Source: Byssovorax sp.
GTDB taxonomy: Bacteria > Myxococcota_A > Polyangia > Polyangiales > Polyangiaceae
NCBI GenBank assembly: GCA_025362495.1
Contig: JANYGI010000083.1
Span: forward strand, 54,589 to 118,588
DNA: 64,000 nt
Direction of reading: 5' to 3'
Part shown: positions 24,489 through 32,365 of the stretch, piece by piece
How the letters are laid out: the number at the start of each line of letters is the position of its first letter
How positions within the stretch are numbered: the stretch's first letter is position 1
Position numbers and translations under genes: made by a program
The notes under the pieces: model-generated
Database searches by the model: none
What the model was told of the DNA's origin: nothing
Seen by the model: only the letters and a program-made list of their open reading frames with translations

Positions 24489-26207
24489 GTGGCCACCGCG
24501 AAACCGGAGCGACTGTTCTGCGTCAGCTGCGGGTTCCCGCTGCGCGGGCAGCGCTGCGAGGTCTGCGGGAGCGACCAGGAGGCGATCACGCTCGACGAAG
24601 GCAAGGTCCGCGATCCGCGCACGCTCCTCGACGAGGGCGGCGCGACGGGGCTCGAGCGCGCGATCGAAGCGCACCGCAACAAGGAGCTCGTCCGCTTCGT
24701 CGGCCACGTGATCACGGCCGAGGGCTCGGGCGTCCGCTCCGTCACGCTGCCCGAGGGGCCGGGCTGGATCAGCGCCATCCGCGGCGCGCTGGTGTTCGCG
24801 TCGGTCAACACCGCGCTGCAAGATCTCACGCTCCAGGCGCCGGTCGTCCGCGTGCCGCGAGCGCAGCGCGTACCGGTGATGCGCCTCGCGCTGGAGCTGT
24901 CCGCGCAAGAGCTTCCCACCGCGCGCTTCTGCCTCCGCGACGATCTGCTCGTCCTTCGCTTCGGCGCGCCGCTCGCCTCGATCACGCCGCCCGTGCTGCG
25001 CGATCTGCTCCGCGAGATCGGGCACCTCGCGGCGCGCTGGGCCGAGCTCTTCGCGGTGACGTTCGACGCCAACCCCGCGCTCACCGCGATCGATCGCGCC
25101 GGAGCCGGGTTCGAGGCGATCGGGCGCGTGCGCCGGCTCCGCCTCGGCTCGGGGGTGATGCGATCGATCCCTCCGCCCACGACCTCGGGCGTCGATCCCG
25201 GCTCGGCGCCGAGCCGCGCCGAGACGCAGAAGACGACGCCGGTCCGCCCTGGTTCGCGCGGCGCTGCGCTGCCGCGCGAAGACGGCGAGCGACCGTCGCA
25301 GAACGGTCCGCCGCCGCTGCCCCTGTCGCCGTTCTCGACGAAGGGCGTGGCACCGCCGTCGCGCCTCACGCAGTCGATGTCCGCCGCCGCGCCGACGTCC
25401 TCGCGCAACGACGGGCCCGAGCCGGTGTTCGAGCTCGCCGCGAGCAGCGTGCGGCCGCGCCCGATCACGGACGCCATCCCGGCGATCCTCTCGCCCATGT
25501 TCGCCGGGACGCCGGCCTCGACGCGGAAGAGCATCCCTCCGATGATCCCGCCGCTGCCGCCGCCGCCGGTGGGCTTCACCGCGTCGAAGCAGCGCCCCGT
25601 GTCGATGCCCGAGATCGAGCTCGACGCGCCCTCGCGTCGCCCCAGCATCTCGGCGCCCGCCTTCCCGAGCGAGCTGCGCGAGCCTGCCGATCGGCTCTGC
25701 AGCTTGCTCCGCCAGGCGAAGACGCTGGCCTCGCTCGTCCTCGAGATGCGCCCGGGCACGATGCCGTGGCTGGTGCGCGCCACCGTCTTTCGATCGATCC
25801 ACGAGTACCGCGACACGCTCCCCGAGGCCGTCGCGCACCTCTACCGCTGCACCGGCATGGGGCGCGAATCGCCCGAGCCCGCGCTGCTCGTCCTCGATCG
25901 CGTCGTCGCCTCGCGCGCGCAGCACCCCGGCGAAAAACCGCTGGCGATCGATCCGCTCACCAGCGCCACGCAGGCCAAGGAGCACGTCGCGCGCTACCTC
26001 GTGGAGATCGATCGCTCGCCTCTCGATCCTGGCCTCCGCCACTACCTCGCCATCGGCGCGCTCACCGAGCTCCTCGCGCGCGCGAAGCTCCCCGCGCAGA
26101 CCGACGTGCGCCTCCGCGACATCGTCAGCCACGCGCAGCGCGAAGGCGCGAAGCAAGGCTCGATCGATCTGATGATGACCGCCTTGCAGAGGATCTCCGG
26201 CGGATGA
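24489..26207 (+). CDS. Zinc-ribbon protein of unknown function, partner of the downstream protease-like gene
   Basis: The 572-residue product starts at a GTG at 24489 and opens with a zinc ribbon (Cys11, Cys14, Cys23, Cys26). Residues 30-200 contain an alpha/beta domain ending in RVPRAQRVPVMRLALELSAQ and RFCLRDDLLVLRFGAPLAS. That resembles the C-terminal domain of the next gene and looks like type III chaperone/YbjN-type folds (inference). A Pro/Ser-rich disordered linker (about 215-390) leads to a helical C-terminal domain of about 180 residues I do not recognise. Its TGA overlaps the next ATG (ATGA). No signal peptide or membrane helix is visible, so it is likely cytoplasmic. Confidence 0.82.
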   Translation: MATAKPERLFCVSCGFPLRGQRCEVCGSDQEAITLDEGKVRDPRTLLDEGGATGLERAIEAHRNKELVRFVGHVITAEGSGVRSVTLPEGPGWISAIRGALVFASVNTALQDLTLQAPVVRVPRAQRVPVMRLALELSAQELPTARFCLRDDLLVLRFGAPLASITPPVLRDLLREIGHLAARWAELFAVTFDANPALTAIDRAGAGFEAIGRVRRLRLGSGVMRSIPPPTTSGVDPGSAPSRAETQKTTPVRPGSRGAALPREDGERPSQNGPPPLPLSPFSTKGVAPPSRLTQSMSAAAPTSSRNDGPEPVFELAASSVRPRPITDAIPAILSPMFAGTPASTRKSIPPMIPPLPPPPVGFTASKQRPVSMPEIELDAPSRRPSISAPAFPSELREPADRLCSLLRQAKTLASLVLEMRPGTMPWLVRATVFRSIHEYRDTLPEAVAHLYRCTGMGRESPEPALLVLDRVVASRAQHPGEKPLAIDPLTSATQAKEHVARYLVEIDRSPLDPGLRHYLAIGALTELLARAKLPAQTDVRLRDIVSHAQREGAKQGSIDLMMTALQRISGG

Positions 26208-27379
26208 CGACCACTGCTCCCACCCCGCGCGATGGGGCCGACATCATCGCGCTCGCGCGTCGATCGCTCGTCGGCGTCCGCGCCGTCGCCTCGGGCGGCA
26301 CCGGATGGGTCGCCCTCGGCAACGGCCTCATCCTCACCAGCCACGAGGCCGTCGGCTACCAGACCGAGATCACCCTCGAGGTCGACACCAGCCGCCGCGT
26401 GCCCGGGCGGGTCATCTGGGTCGACGTCACGCGCGATCTCGCGCTCGTCCTCCCGACCGAGCCGCTCGGCCTGCCGCCGCTGCTCGCGCGCCCCGATCTC
26501 CCGCGCACCGGCGAGCCCGTGTTCGCGCTCTCGATGCTGCCGGGCCAGCCGTTTCGCGCCGCGGGCGCCTTCGTCAGCGCCGTCGATCGCCGCGTCGGCT
26601 CGATCCGCTGCTTCGAGATCGACGCCGTCGTGCCGTCCTGCGGCGGCCCGATCATCGACACGAGCGGCCGCGCCCTCGGCATCTGCGGCCTCGATTTGCC
26701 GCGTGGATCACGCCGACGCGCCGTGCCCGCGCCGCCGACGCGCTTCGCTCCGGCCATCCCCATCGCCGCCTTGCAGCGCGCGTTCGCCGCGTTCGATCTC
26801 CCGCCCGCGCAGTTCGACAACCGCAGCCCCACCTACCGGTGCCCCGGCTGCGGCGAGCCGTTCACCGCGTCGGCCGACCGCTGCGTCTCGTGCGGTCAGC
26901 GCCTCCCGCACGCGTGGGAGCCGAGCGCCTCGTCGACGACGCCCTCGTTCGCCGCGGCCGAGCGCCTCGTCCGCGATCTCCTCGAACGCCTCGGCGCCGT
27001 CGCCGCCAGCGTCCGCACCGGCCCGCGCACCTACCGGCTGCTCGTGCCCGCCGCCCCGCGCTCCGGCGGCGCCGCGGCCGAGATCACGCTCGACATCGAC
27101 GAGCAGGGCAAGGTGCTCCGCGGCAAGACTCCACTCGTCCGCGTCCCGTCGACGAACCAGGAGCCGTTCTATCGATTCCTGCTTGCGCTCAACGATCAAG
27201 CCGCCTCGGGCCTGCGGTTGAGCATCGAAGACGACGTCGCGCACCTCGCGTTCGCCGAGCCGACGGCCATCCTCTCCGAGGCCGAGGCGGTTCACCTCTT
27301 CGAGGAGCTCGTGCGCTCGGGAGAGCGGTTGAGACGGGCCCTCTCGGAAGCGTACGAGACGAAGGCCGTCGGCGCCTGA
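26204..27379 (+). CDS. Trypsin-fold protein with Cys in the nucleophile position, zinc ribbon and YbjN-like domain
   Basis: The 391-residue protein begins with a trypsin/HtrA-like fold: GGTGWVALGNGLILTSHEAV with His47, DVTRDLALVL with Asp78, and AVVPSCGGPIID where Cys146 occupies the place of the catalytic Ser of GNSGGP. A His/Asp/Cys triad like 3C-type proteases is therefore possible. A zinc ribbon follows (Cys213, Cys216, Cys227, Cys230), then a C-terminal domain (about 245-385) like the one in the upstream gene. There is no signal peptide, so it would act in the cytoplasm. The ATG overlaps the previous TGA by 4 bases, so the two proteins are probably made together and may interact. Activity is inferred, not shown. 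Confidence 0.85.
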   Translation: MTTTAPTPRDGADIIALARRSLVGVRAVASGGTGWVALGNGLILTSHEAVGYQTEITLEVDTSRRVPGRVIWVDVTRDLALVLPTEPLGLPPLLARPDLPRTGEPVFALSMLPGQPFRAAGAFVSAVDRRVGSIRCFEIDAVVPSCGGPIIDTSGRALGICGLDLPRGSRRRAVPAPPTRFAPAIPIAALQRAFAAFDLPPAQFDNRSPTYRCPGCGEPFTASADRCVSCGQRLPHAWEPSASSTTPSFAAAERLVRDLLERLGAVAASVRTGPRTYRLLVPAAPRSGGAAAEITLDIDEQGKVLRGKTPLVRVPSTNQEPFYRFLLALNDQAASGLRLSIEDDVAHLAFAEPTAILSEAEAVHLFEELVRSGERLRRALSEAYETKAVGA

Positions 27380-27397
27380 AACTGCGCGGTCAGCCTC

Positions 27398-28021
27398 TCA
27401 GCGCGACCCGTGGAAATAGTACGTCGCCGTGTAGGGCACCCGCGACTCGGCTCCTGCATGCGCGGCGTCGCAGCCGTCCACAGGCGCCTTGCCACCGTGC
27501 GTGTCGACGCGCTGGATCGCCTTCACGCCGGCCATGATCCCCGCGCCCTCGCTGGAGGTTGCCATGACCAGGAGCCACGGTATCGCGCCGGCCTCGGGCG
27601 CGTCGGCCTGCGCCTTCTTCTTCCCGACGACCTTGCTCCCGTCGACGGACTCCCACGCTGGACCGGCGTAGTGCTTTCCAATCACCTTGCCGGCGTCGTC
27701 CGTCAGCTCGGCCTCGGGGGCCTTCAATGACCACTCGACTATCGCGGCGTCCTCGGGCTTGGGCTTGCACGTGTAGACCTGGAAACCCGTGGCGCGGGCT
27801 CGCAGCAACACCACTTGATCGGCGGGCGCCGCGAGGGCCTCGGGCATCGTCGGGGCGACGAGCGTGCCTGGCGCGGACACCGTCGCTGTCGCCGCCTGGC
27901 TGGCCGAACAGCCTGCGAGCAGCGCCGCGGCGATCCCCGCGGTGATCACCACCTTCGGGCTCACACGGCCTCTTGACCGCGCGGCGTGCGGACGGGACAT
28001 CATCAGGATCATGGCGCTCAT
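27398..28021 (-). CDS. DUF3455-type exported lipoprotein
   Basis: The 207-residue product has a twin-basic N-terminus, a signal helix ending in LAGC, and a domain matching the DUF3455 pattern: GFQVYTCKP, WSLKAPEAELTDDAGKVIGK, HYAGPAWESVDGSKVVGKKK, IPWLLVMATSSEGAGI, and a C-terminal YTATYYFHGSR. The function of this family is unknown; members occur in bacteria and fungi. The ATG at 28021 is chosen because it overlaps the upstream stop (ATGA) and has AAAGGTG in a ribosome-binding position; further in-frame starts exist on both sides. It is the second gene of a two-lipoprotein operon. Confidence 0.82.
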   Translation of the reverse strand: MSAMILMMSRPHAARSRGRVSPKVVITAGIAAALLAGCSASQAATATVSAPGTLVAPTMPEALAAPADQVVLLRARATGFQVYTCKPKPEDAAIVEWSLKAPEAELTDDAGKVIGKHYAGPAWESVDGSKVVGKKKAQADAPEAGAIPWLLVMATSSEGAGIMAGVKAIQRVDTHGGKAPVDGCDAAHAGAESRVPYTATYYFHGSR

Positions 28022-28485
28022 GACGGTATGCACCTTTGCGTGATCGGGTCGCAGTGCCAGCCAGCCTGCGGATCAGGAGGGCAATGGTCGCAGAGGAAAG
28101 GCCCACAGCCGGCCGCCACCCACGCGTCGTGAGCCTGCGTCGCCTCGCTGGCCGCCGGGCCCGGCAGGGCGATGACCAGCAGGCAATCGCACGGATCGAG
28201 GCTCGTCGACGCGCCGGTGCACTGGGGCATGTCGATGGTGGGATCGCACGCCTGGGCGGTGGCAATCTTCGCCTGGAAATCGCTCAACAAGGCGGCACAC
28301 GTGCTGCCGCCGGTCCCGGTCGCCGTCGCGAGCCCGGTCGATGCGGTGGTCGCGTCGGCTCCACCGGCGCCCGATCCATCGACAACCACCTTGCCTCCGC
28401 AGGCCGAAAGCAGCGCTGCGCCGGCCCCGATCGCGGCCAGGAGGGCGACGTGATGAACACCAGTTTCTCGAGAGCGCGGGGACAT
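28018..28485 (-). CDS. Small Cys-rich putative lipoprotein
   Basis: The 155-residue product starts at the ATG at 28485 with a signal peptide ending in LSAC, then a short Gly/Thr/Ala linker and a Cys-rich domain. Notable cysteine clusters are DPCDCLL and CGPFLCDHCPPD, with CDPITQRCIPS at the end. No family is recognised. Translation is coupled to the DUF3455 gene by a 4-base overlap. The frame is open far upstream, but that extension runs antisense across the methyltransferase gene and is not real. Confidence 0.7.
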   Translation of the reverse strand: MSPRSRETGVHHVALLAAIGAGAALLSACGGKVVVDGSGAGGADATTASTGLATATGTGGSTCAALLSDFQAKIATAQACDPTIDMPQCTGASTSLDPCDCLLVIALPGPAASEATQAHDAWVAAGCGPFLCDHCPPDPQAGWHCDPITQRCIPS

Positions 28486-28647
28486 CGCAGGAACCTCCGG
28501 GGAAGGAAGAGCCGCACAGTGCGCCATTTCGAGCGAGGCGACAAGAGCCCACCCATCCGCGATGTGCGCGACTCGGCACAGCGCACCGGAGGGTCCCCAC
28601 GCGCGCCTTGACCGGGACGAACGAACGCTGTGGAATCGTCCGGGCCG

Positions 28648-29565
28648 ATGAGCAAGTTCCTCGACCAAGTCCTCAACGAAGACAGCATCGTCGCCCTGCG
28701 CGCGCTGCCGGACATGCACGCTCACCTCATCCTGAGCGACATCCCGTACGGCATTGGCATGGACGACTGGGACGTGCTCCACGACAACACCAACTCGGCG
28801 TATCTGGGCACGAGCCCGGCGCAGGAGAAGGCCGGCGCGGTCTTCAAGCGCCGGGGAAAGCCCATCAATGGCTGGTCGGAGGCCGATCGCGAGATCCCCC
28901 GGCAATACCAGGAGTGGTGCGCGACGTGGGCTGGAGAATGGTTGAGGGTCGTCAAGCCCGGCGGATCGGTCCTGATCTTCGCGGGGCGGCGCTACTCCCA
29001 TCGATGCATCGTGGCCCTGGAAGACGCCGGGTTCAGCTTCAAGGACATGTTCGCCTGGATGCGACCGCGCGCGCCGCACCGGGCCCAGCGCGTCAGCGTC
29101 GTCTACGAGCGACGCGGCGACACGGAAAACGCGCACAAATGGGCGGGCTGGCGCGTGGGCAACCTGCGCCCCATCTTCGAGCCTGTTCTCTGGTTCACGA
29201 GGCCGTACAAGATTGGTACTACCATTGCGGGGAACGTGCTCGAGCACGGGGTCGGCGCCTTCAACGAGGAGGCCTTCTTGAAGTACGAGAAGTCGCCTGA
29301 CAACGTGCTCACGAGCGGGTTCGCGCCGGGCGAGTACGGCCTTCATCCCGCCCAGAAGCCCACGCGGCTGATGCGCGCCCTGATCGAGCTGACGACGCAA
29401 GAGGGCCAGATCGTGCTCGATCCCTTCTGCGGAAGCGGCTCCACGCTCGTGGCCGCCAAGCTGAGCGGGAGGAGATACCTCGGCTACGAGCTCAGCCGAG
29501 AGTACGCGCAGGCCGCGCGAAAGCGCCTCGCGAACGGGGAGGATGAGACCGTGCTCGTCTCGTGA
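28648..29565 (+). CDS. DNA adenine or N4-cytosine methyltransferase (beta class), orphan
   Basis: The 305-residue protein has the methylation motif SDIPYG (motif IV, Asp31-Tyr34) near the N-terminus and the S-adenosylmethionine motif DPFCGSGST near the C-terminus. Motif IV before the target-recognition region before motif I defines the beta class. The second motif residue is Ile instead of the usual Pro of DPPY. The middle, about 130 residues with a WMRPRAPHRAQRVSVVYER segment, should determine the target sequence. No restriction endonuclease or specificity gene is adjacent, so it is likely regulatory or a remnant. The ATG at 28648 is used; a GTG at 28630 is possible. Confidence 0.88.
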   Translation: MSKFLDQVLNEDSIVALRALPDMHAHLILSDIPYGIGMDDWDVLHDNTNSAYLGTSPAQEKAGAVFKRRGKPINGWSEADREIPRQYQEWCATWAGEWLRVVKPGGSVLIFAGRRYSHRCIVALEDAGFSFKDMFAWMRPRAPHRAQRVSVVYERRGDTENAHKWAGWRVGNLRPIFEPVLWFTRPYKIGTTIAGNVLEHGVGAFNEEAFLKYEKSPDNVLTSGFAPGEYGLHPAQKPTRLMRALIELTTQEGQIVLDPFCGSGSTLVAAKLSGRRYLGYELSREYAQAARKRLANGEDETVLVS

Positions 29566-29649
29566 ATGGCTGGCGATCGAACTGTTCAAGGATCCCGGGA
29601 GGGGCATGCTAGGGTGCCGCCCGATTCATTCGCCCGAGCCAGCGGTCCC

Positions 29650-29856
29650 ATGGGAAATAAGTCAGCCAACAGATTCCACCTGCCCCTCCAGGACGGCGAC
29701 TCGCCGACGCAAACGGTCGGATGTCGCCACACGAACCCGGCGATTTGTGCAAAAAACGCCATGGAGACCGTCTGCGCGTTCGCCCGGCGCGACGACAAGT
29801 GCATGGCTCCGCCGGTGTCGTGGGCCAAGCAGTTCAAGAAGCTCCAGGCCAGCTAG
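29650..29856 (+). CDS. Small Cys-containing protein (68 residues)
   Basis: A short frame from the ATG at 29650 encodes 68 residues with four spaced cysteines: TVGCRHTNPAICAKNAMETV, then CAFARRDDKC and a C-terminal MAPPVSWAKQFKKLQAS. Codons are GC3-biased, and the balanced sequence looks like a folded protein rather than a shadow. No family is recognised. It lies between the methyltransferase and a phosphoesterase on the same strand, 84 bases after the methyltransferase stop. Confidence 0.5.
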   Translation: MGNKSANRFHLPLQDGDSPTQTVGCRHTNPAICAKNAMETVCAFARRDDKCMAPPVSWAKQFKKLQAS

Positions 29857-29959
29857 CCGCGGAGAGCGGGTGTCGCGAAGGTCAGTATCACCAGAACACA
29901 GGCGTATTGCCGGCGGGTAGAGCGATGCTGTCAACCGTGGAACTGTTAGCCTCCCGCTC

Positions 29960-30631
29960 ATGACGAGCGCGCTCGGCCGGATCGGCCTCCTCGGCGACAT
30001 CCATGCGGAAGACGCGACGCTCGCCCTCGCGCTTCGCGTCCTCGCCGACGCGGGCGCCGATCGGATCCTCGCGGTCGGTGACATCGTCGATGGGCGCGGC
30101 AGCGTGGATCGATGCTGCGAGCTGCTCGCCGAGGCCGGCGCCCTCGCGGTGCGCGGCAATCACGAGCGCTGGTTCCTCGGCAACACGATGCGTGAGCTGC
30201 CCGACGCGACGTTAGCTGCGGAGGTCAGCATGGAGACGCGACGGTTCCTCGCGGAGCTGCCCGCGACGCGGCGATTCGAGGCCGCCGGTGGCGAGGTGCT
30301 GCTGTGTCACGGGCTCGGCGACGACGACATGGCCTCTGTCGCGCTCGACGCCTCCGGGTCCTCGATCCGGTACAATCCGCCTCTCGCTGCGCTGATCGAG
30401 GAAGATCGGCCGCTCTGGGTGCTCAACGGGCACACTCATCGACGCGGGGTGTGGAGCTACCGGCGGCTCACGGTCATCAACGCGGGGACGCTGTACCGGG
30501 AGCATGAGCCTTGTTTTGGGCTCGTCGATCTCGTGGGCGGGGAGGTCACGTTCTTCGACGTGACGAAGAGTGGAGGCGTGAGAGGGAAGGAGACTCTGGC
30601 GCTGCCGCCGCCGCTCGGGGGGCGGCGGTGA
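29960..30631 (+). CDS. Calcineurin-like metallophosphoesterase
   Basis: The 223-residue protein carries the whole signature of the family in order: GDIHAED, AVGDIVDGRGS, GNHERW, LCHGLGDDD and NGHTHRRGVW. It is soluble, with no leader, and resembles the YfcE/MJ0936 or ApaH-like small phosphodiesterases. Such enzymes hydrolyse phosphodiesters or dinucleoside polyphosphates with two metals, but the substrate is unknown. The C-terminal 20 residues are Pro/Arg-rich. The ATG at 29960 is the natural start. Confidence 0.9.
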   Translation: MTSALGRIGLLGDIHAEDATLALALRVLADAGADRILAVGDIVDGRGSVDRCCELLAEAGALAVRGNHERWFLGNTMRELPDATLAAEVSMETRRFLAELPATRRFEAAGGEVLLCHGLGDDDMASVALDASGSSIRYNPPLAALIEEDRPLWVLNGHTHRRGVWSYRRLTVINAGTLYREHEPCFGLVDLVGGEVTFFDVTKSGGVRGKETLALPPPLGGRR

Positions 30632-30773
30632 GCTCAGCGGAAGGCGTGCTCGAGCACCCTGACCGAGGCCTACCGACGACTCGGGGTGCGCAGCCGCCGG
30701 TCAACCACGCTCCAGTATTCGCTCTACGCTCTTGACGACGGAGTGCGGACAGCCTCTGATCAGCGCCAGCGCC

Positions 30774-31337
30774 ATGCGAGTCATTCAACTAACAGTCCTT
30801 GCTTTTGCCGTTGCAAGTTGCGGCGCGCCGCGCCCTTCGATACAGCCGGCACCGACCGCCACGCAGCCCTCTCCGGTTTGCTATGCCGGGACAGGCGAGG
30901 GCACGTCGACCGCGCCCCCGGCCGGAACGACGGCAGGTCCTCAGGTCGTCAAGTATGATGTCGTCGCGCGGCTGTCGTCGGATCGCGCGGCCAGCACGCT
31001 CACCCTGACGGTGTCGAGCGGCAATAACCACACCTCCGGGCCGCCAGACATTGATTGGCTCCTCACTGTCCGCGGCGACACGTTCGATCTCAAGTTCGCC
31101 ACGTTCGGGCAGCTCAACGAGCTAGCAGAGGAGGGCAGCGGCAAGCTGCACGGCGCGCCCTGGCAGTGGGACGCCTGGTCCTGGCGCAGCGCGGACACGA
31201 CGAGAGACGTCCGTTTCGCGGGCAGCCGACTCGAGATCGACGAAAAGGCGGGCTCCACGTGGAGCCGCGATCGCCTCGTCGAGATTGACTGTTCGACCTA
31301 CGAAGACAAGCGGAGTGAGATCGTCGGGAGTCATTGA
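30774..31337 (+). CDS. Putative lipoprotein of unknown function
   Basis: The 187-residue product starts at the ATG at 30774 with a short signal peptide ending in VASC. A Pro/Thr linker follows and then a domain of about 130 residues with several Trp (WQWDAWSWRSADTTRDV) and repeated beta-like stretches. I do not recognise the family. GC content and codon use around 30900-31300 look slightly lower than in neighbouring genes. About 135 bases follow without a gene before the convergent acyltransferase. Confidence 0.68.
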   Translation: MRVIQLTVLAFAVASCGAPRPSIQPAPTATQPSPVCYAGTGEGTSTAPPAGTTAGPQVVKYDVVARLSSDRAASTLTLTVSSGNNHTSGPPDIDWLLTVRGDTFDLKFATFGQLNELAEEGSGKLHGAPWQWDAWSWRSADTTRDVRFAGSRLEIDEKAGSTWSRDRLVEIDCSTYEDKRSEIVGSH

Positions 31338-31472
31338 AGCTCATCTGTCGCGCGGATTCGACGGGCACGCGAACGCCGAGCCGCCGCCGGGGCCGAGCGA
31401 GAAGCTCGACGCCGCCTCCCGCGTCGAGCTCCTCTCCTTCAGTCGCGATCCCGGGCCCTGAGGCGCTCTCGG

Positions 31473-32339
31473 TCACCGATCGACGAGCGCCTGCACCGCC
31501 GCCTCCACGCGGGGCAGCGCTCGCCCGAGCTCGTCGTCCGTCCCTTCGCCCGCAAACAGCTCACTCGCCGCCATCGGCGCTCCGATCCGGAGGCGCAGAG
31601 TCCAGGGGATCCACGGGAAGAACGTCAGCGGCGAGCCGAGCCAGAGCCAGCACAGCCCGGCGCGGAGCAGCCACGAGCCCGGCCCGAGACAGGCAATCAC
31701 GATCGTGACGATCAGGCCGAGCAGCGACACGCCCCAGCGCTTCGTGCCGAGGATCCGCGGCAGCACCAGCAGCGTCGCCAGCAGCTTCGAGCGCACGAGC
31801 ACCGGCGCCGTGAAATGGCCGCCGCGAATGCCGAGCGGTACGATGGGTACGCCGGCCGCGCGCGCGATCCGCAAGAAGCCGAGGCGCCCACCGAAGTCGA
31901 CGCGGTTCGCCTGCCAGATCGGCCGCAGCGTCTCGTGGTCGCCGCCGGGAAAGACCAGGATTGGTACGCTCGCGGAGAGGGCCTGTTCCGCCGCGGCGTA
32001 GGTGGAAGGGATGGTGCCGAGCAGCCGGTGCACGGCCGAGAGCGGCCACACGCGGAACCCGACCGGAATCGCGAACCCCGCGAGCGGCCGCTCGGGCCCG
32101 ACGTCGCGCAGATAGAGCGCCAGGAACGTCAGTATCTCGGCCACGCCGAGCCCGGCCGAGTGATTGGCCACCAGCAGAAACGGCGCGCCCACGGGGAGGT
32201 TCTCGATCCCCGTGAGCGTCGGCCGGTGACAGAGCCGCACGAGCGGCTCGACGAAGCGCGCGACGAATCGCACCAGCGCCGGCGCCGGACGGCCCGGCGC
32301 CTCGATGACGACTCCCTCGGCCCAGCGCGCAGGATCCAT
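31473..32339 (-). CDS. Membrane-associated acyltransferase (PlsC-like superfamily)
   Basis: The 288-residue product matches the glycerophospholipid acyltransferase fold: ANHSAGLGVAE in the place of the NHxxxxD catalytic motif, FPGGDHET in the place of FPEG, and VPIVPLGIRGGHF. The acidic partner of the His is shifted compared with true PlsC, so the substrate may differ (for example wax ester or DGAT-type relatives). Two hydrophobic helices in the C-terminal half suggest membrane association. The ATG at 32339 is chosen because it begins the conserved part; the longer upstream frame crosses into another gene. It stands alone. Confidence 0.8.
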   Translation of the reverse strand: MDPARWAEGVVIEAPGRPAPALVRFVARFVEPLVRLCHRPTLTGIENLPVGAPFLLVANHSAGLGVAEILTFLALYLRDVGPERPLAGFAIPVGFRVWPLSAVHRLLGTIPSTYAAAEQALSASVPILVFPGGDHETLRPIWQANRVDFGGRLGFLRIARAAGVPIVPLGIRGGHFTAPVLVRSKLLATLLVLPRILGTKRWGVSLLGLIVTIVIACLGPGSWLLRAGLCWLWLGSPLTFFPWIPWTLRLRIGAPMAASELFAGEGTDDELGRALPRVEAAVQALVDR

Positions 32340-32365
32340 GGTCCGCTGGGCCGAGACTGCGGTGA

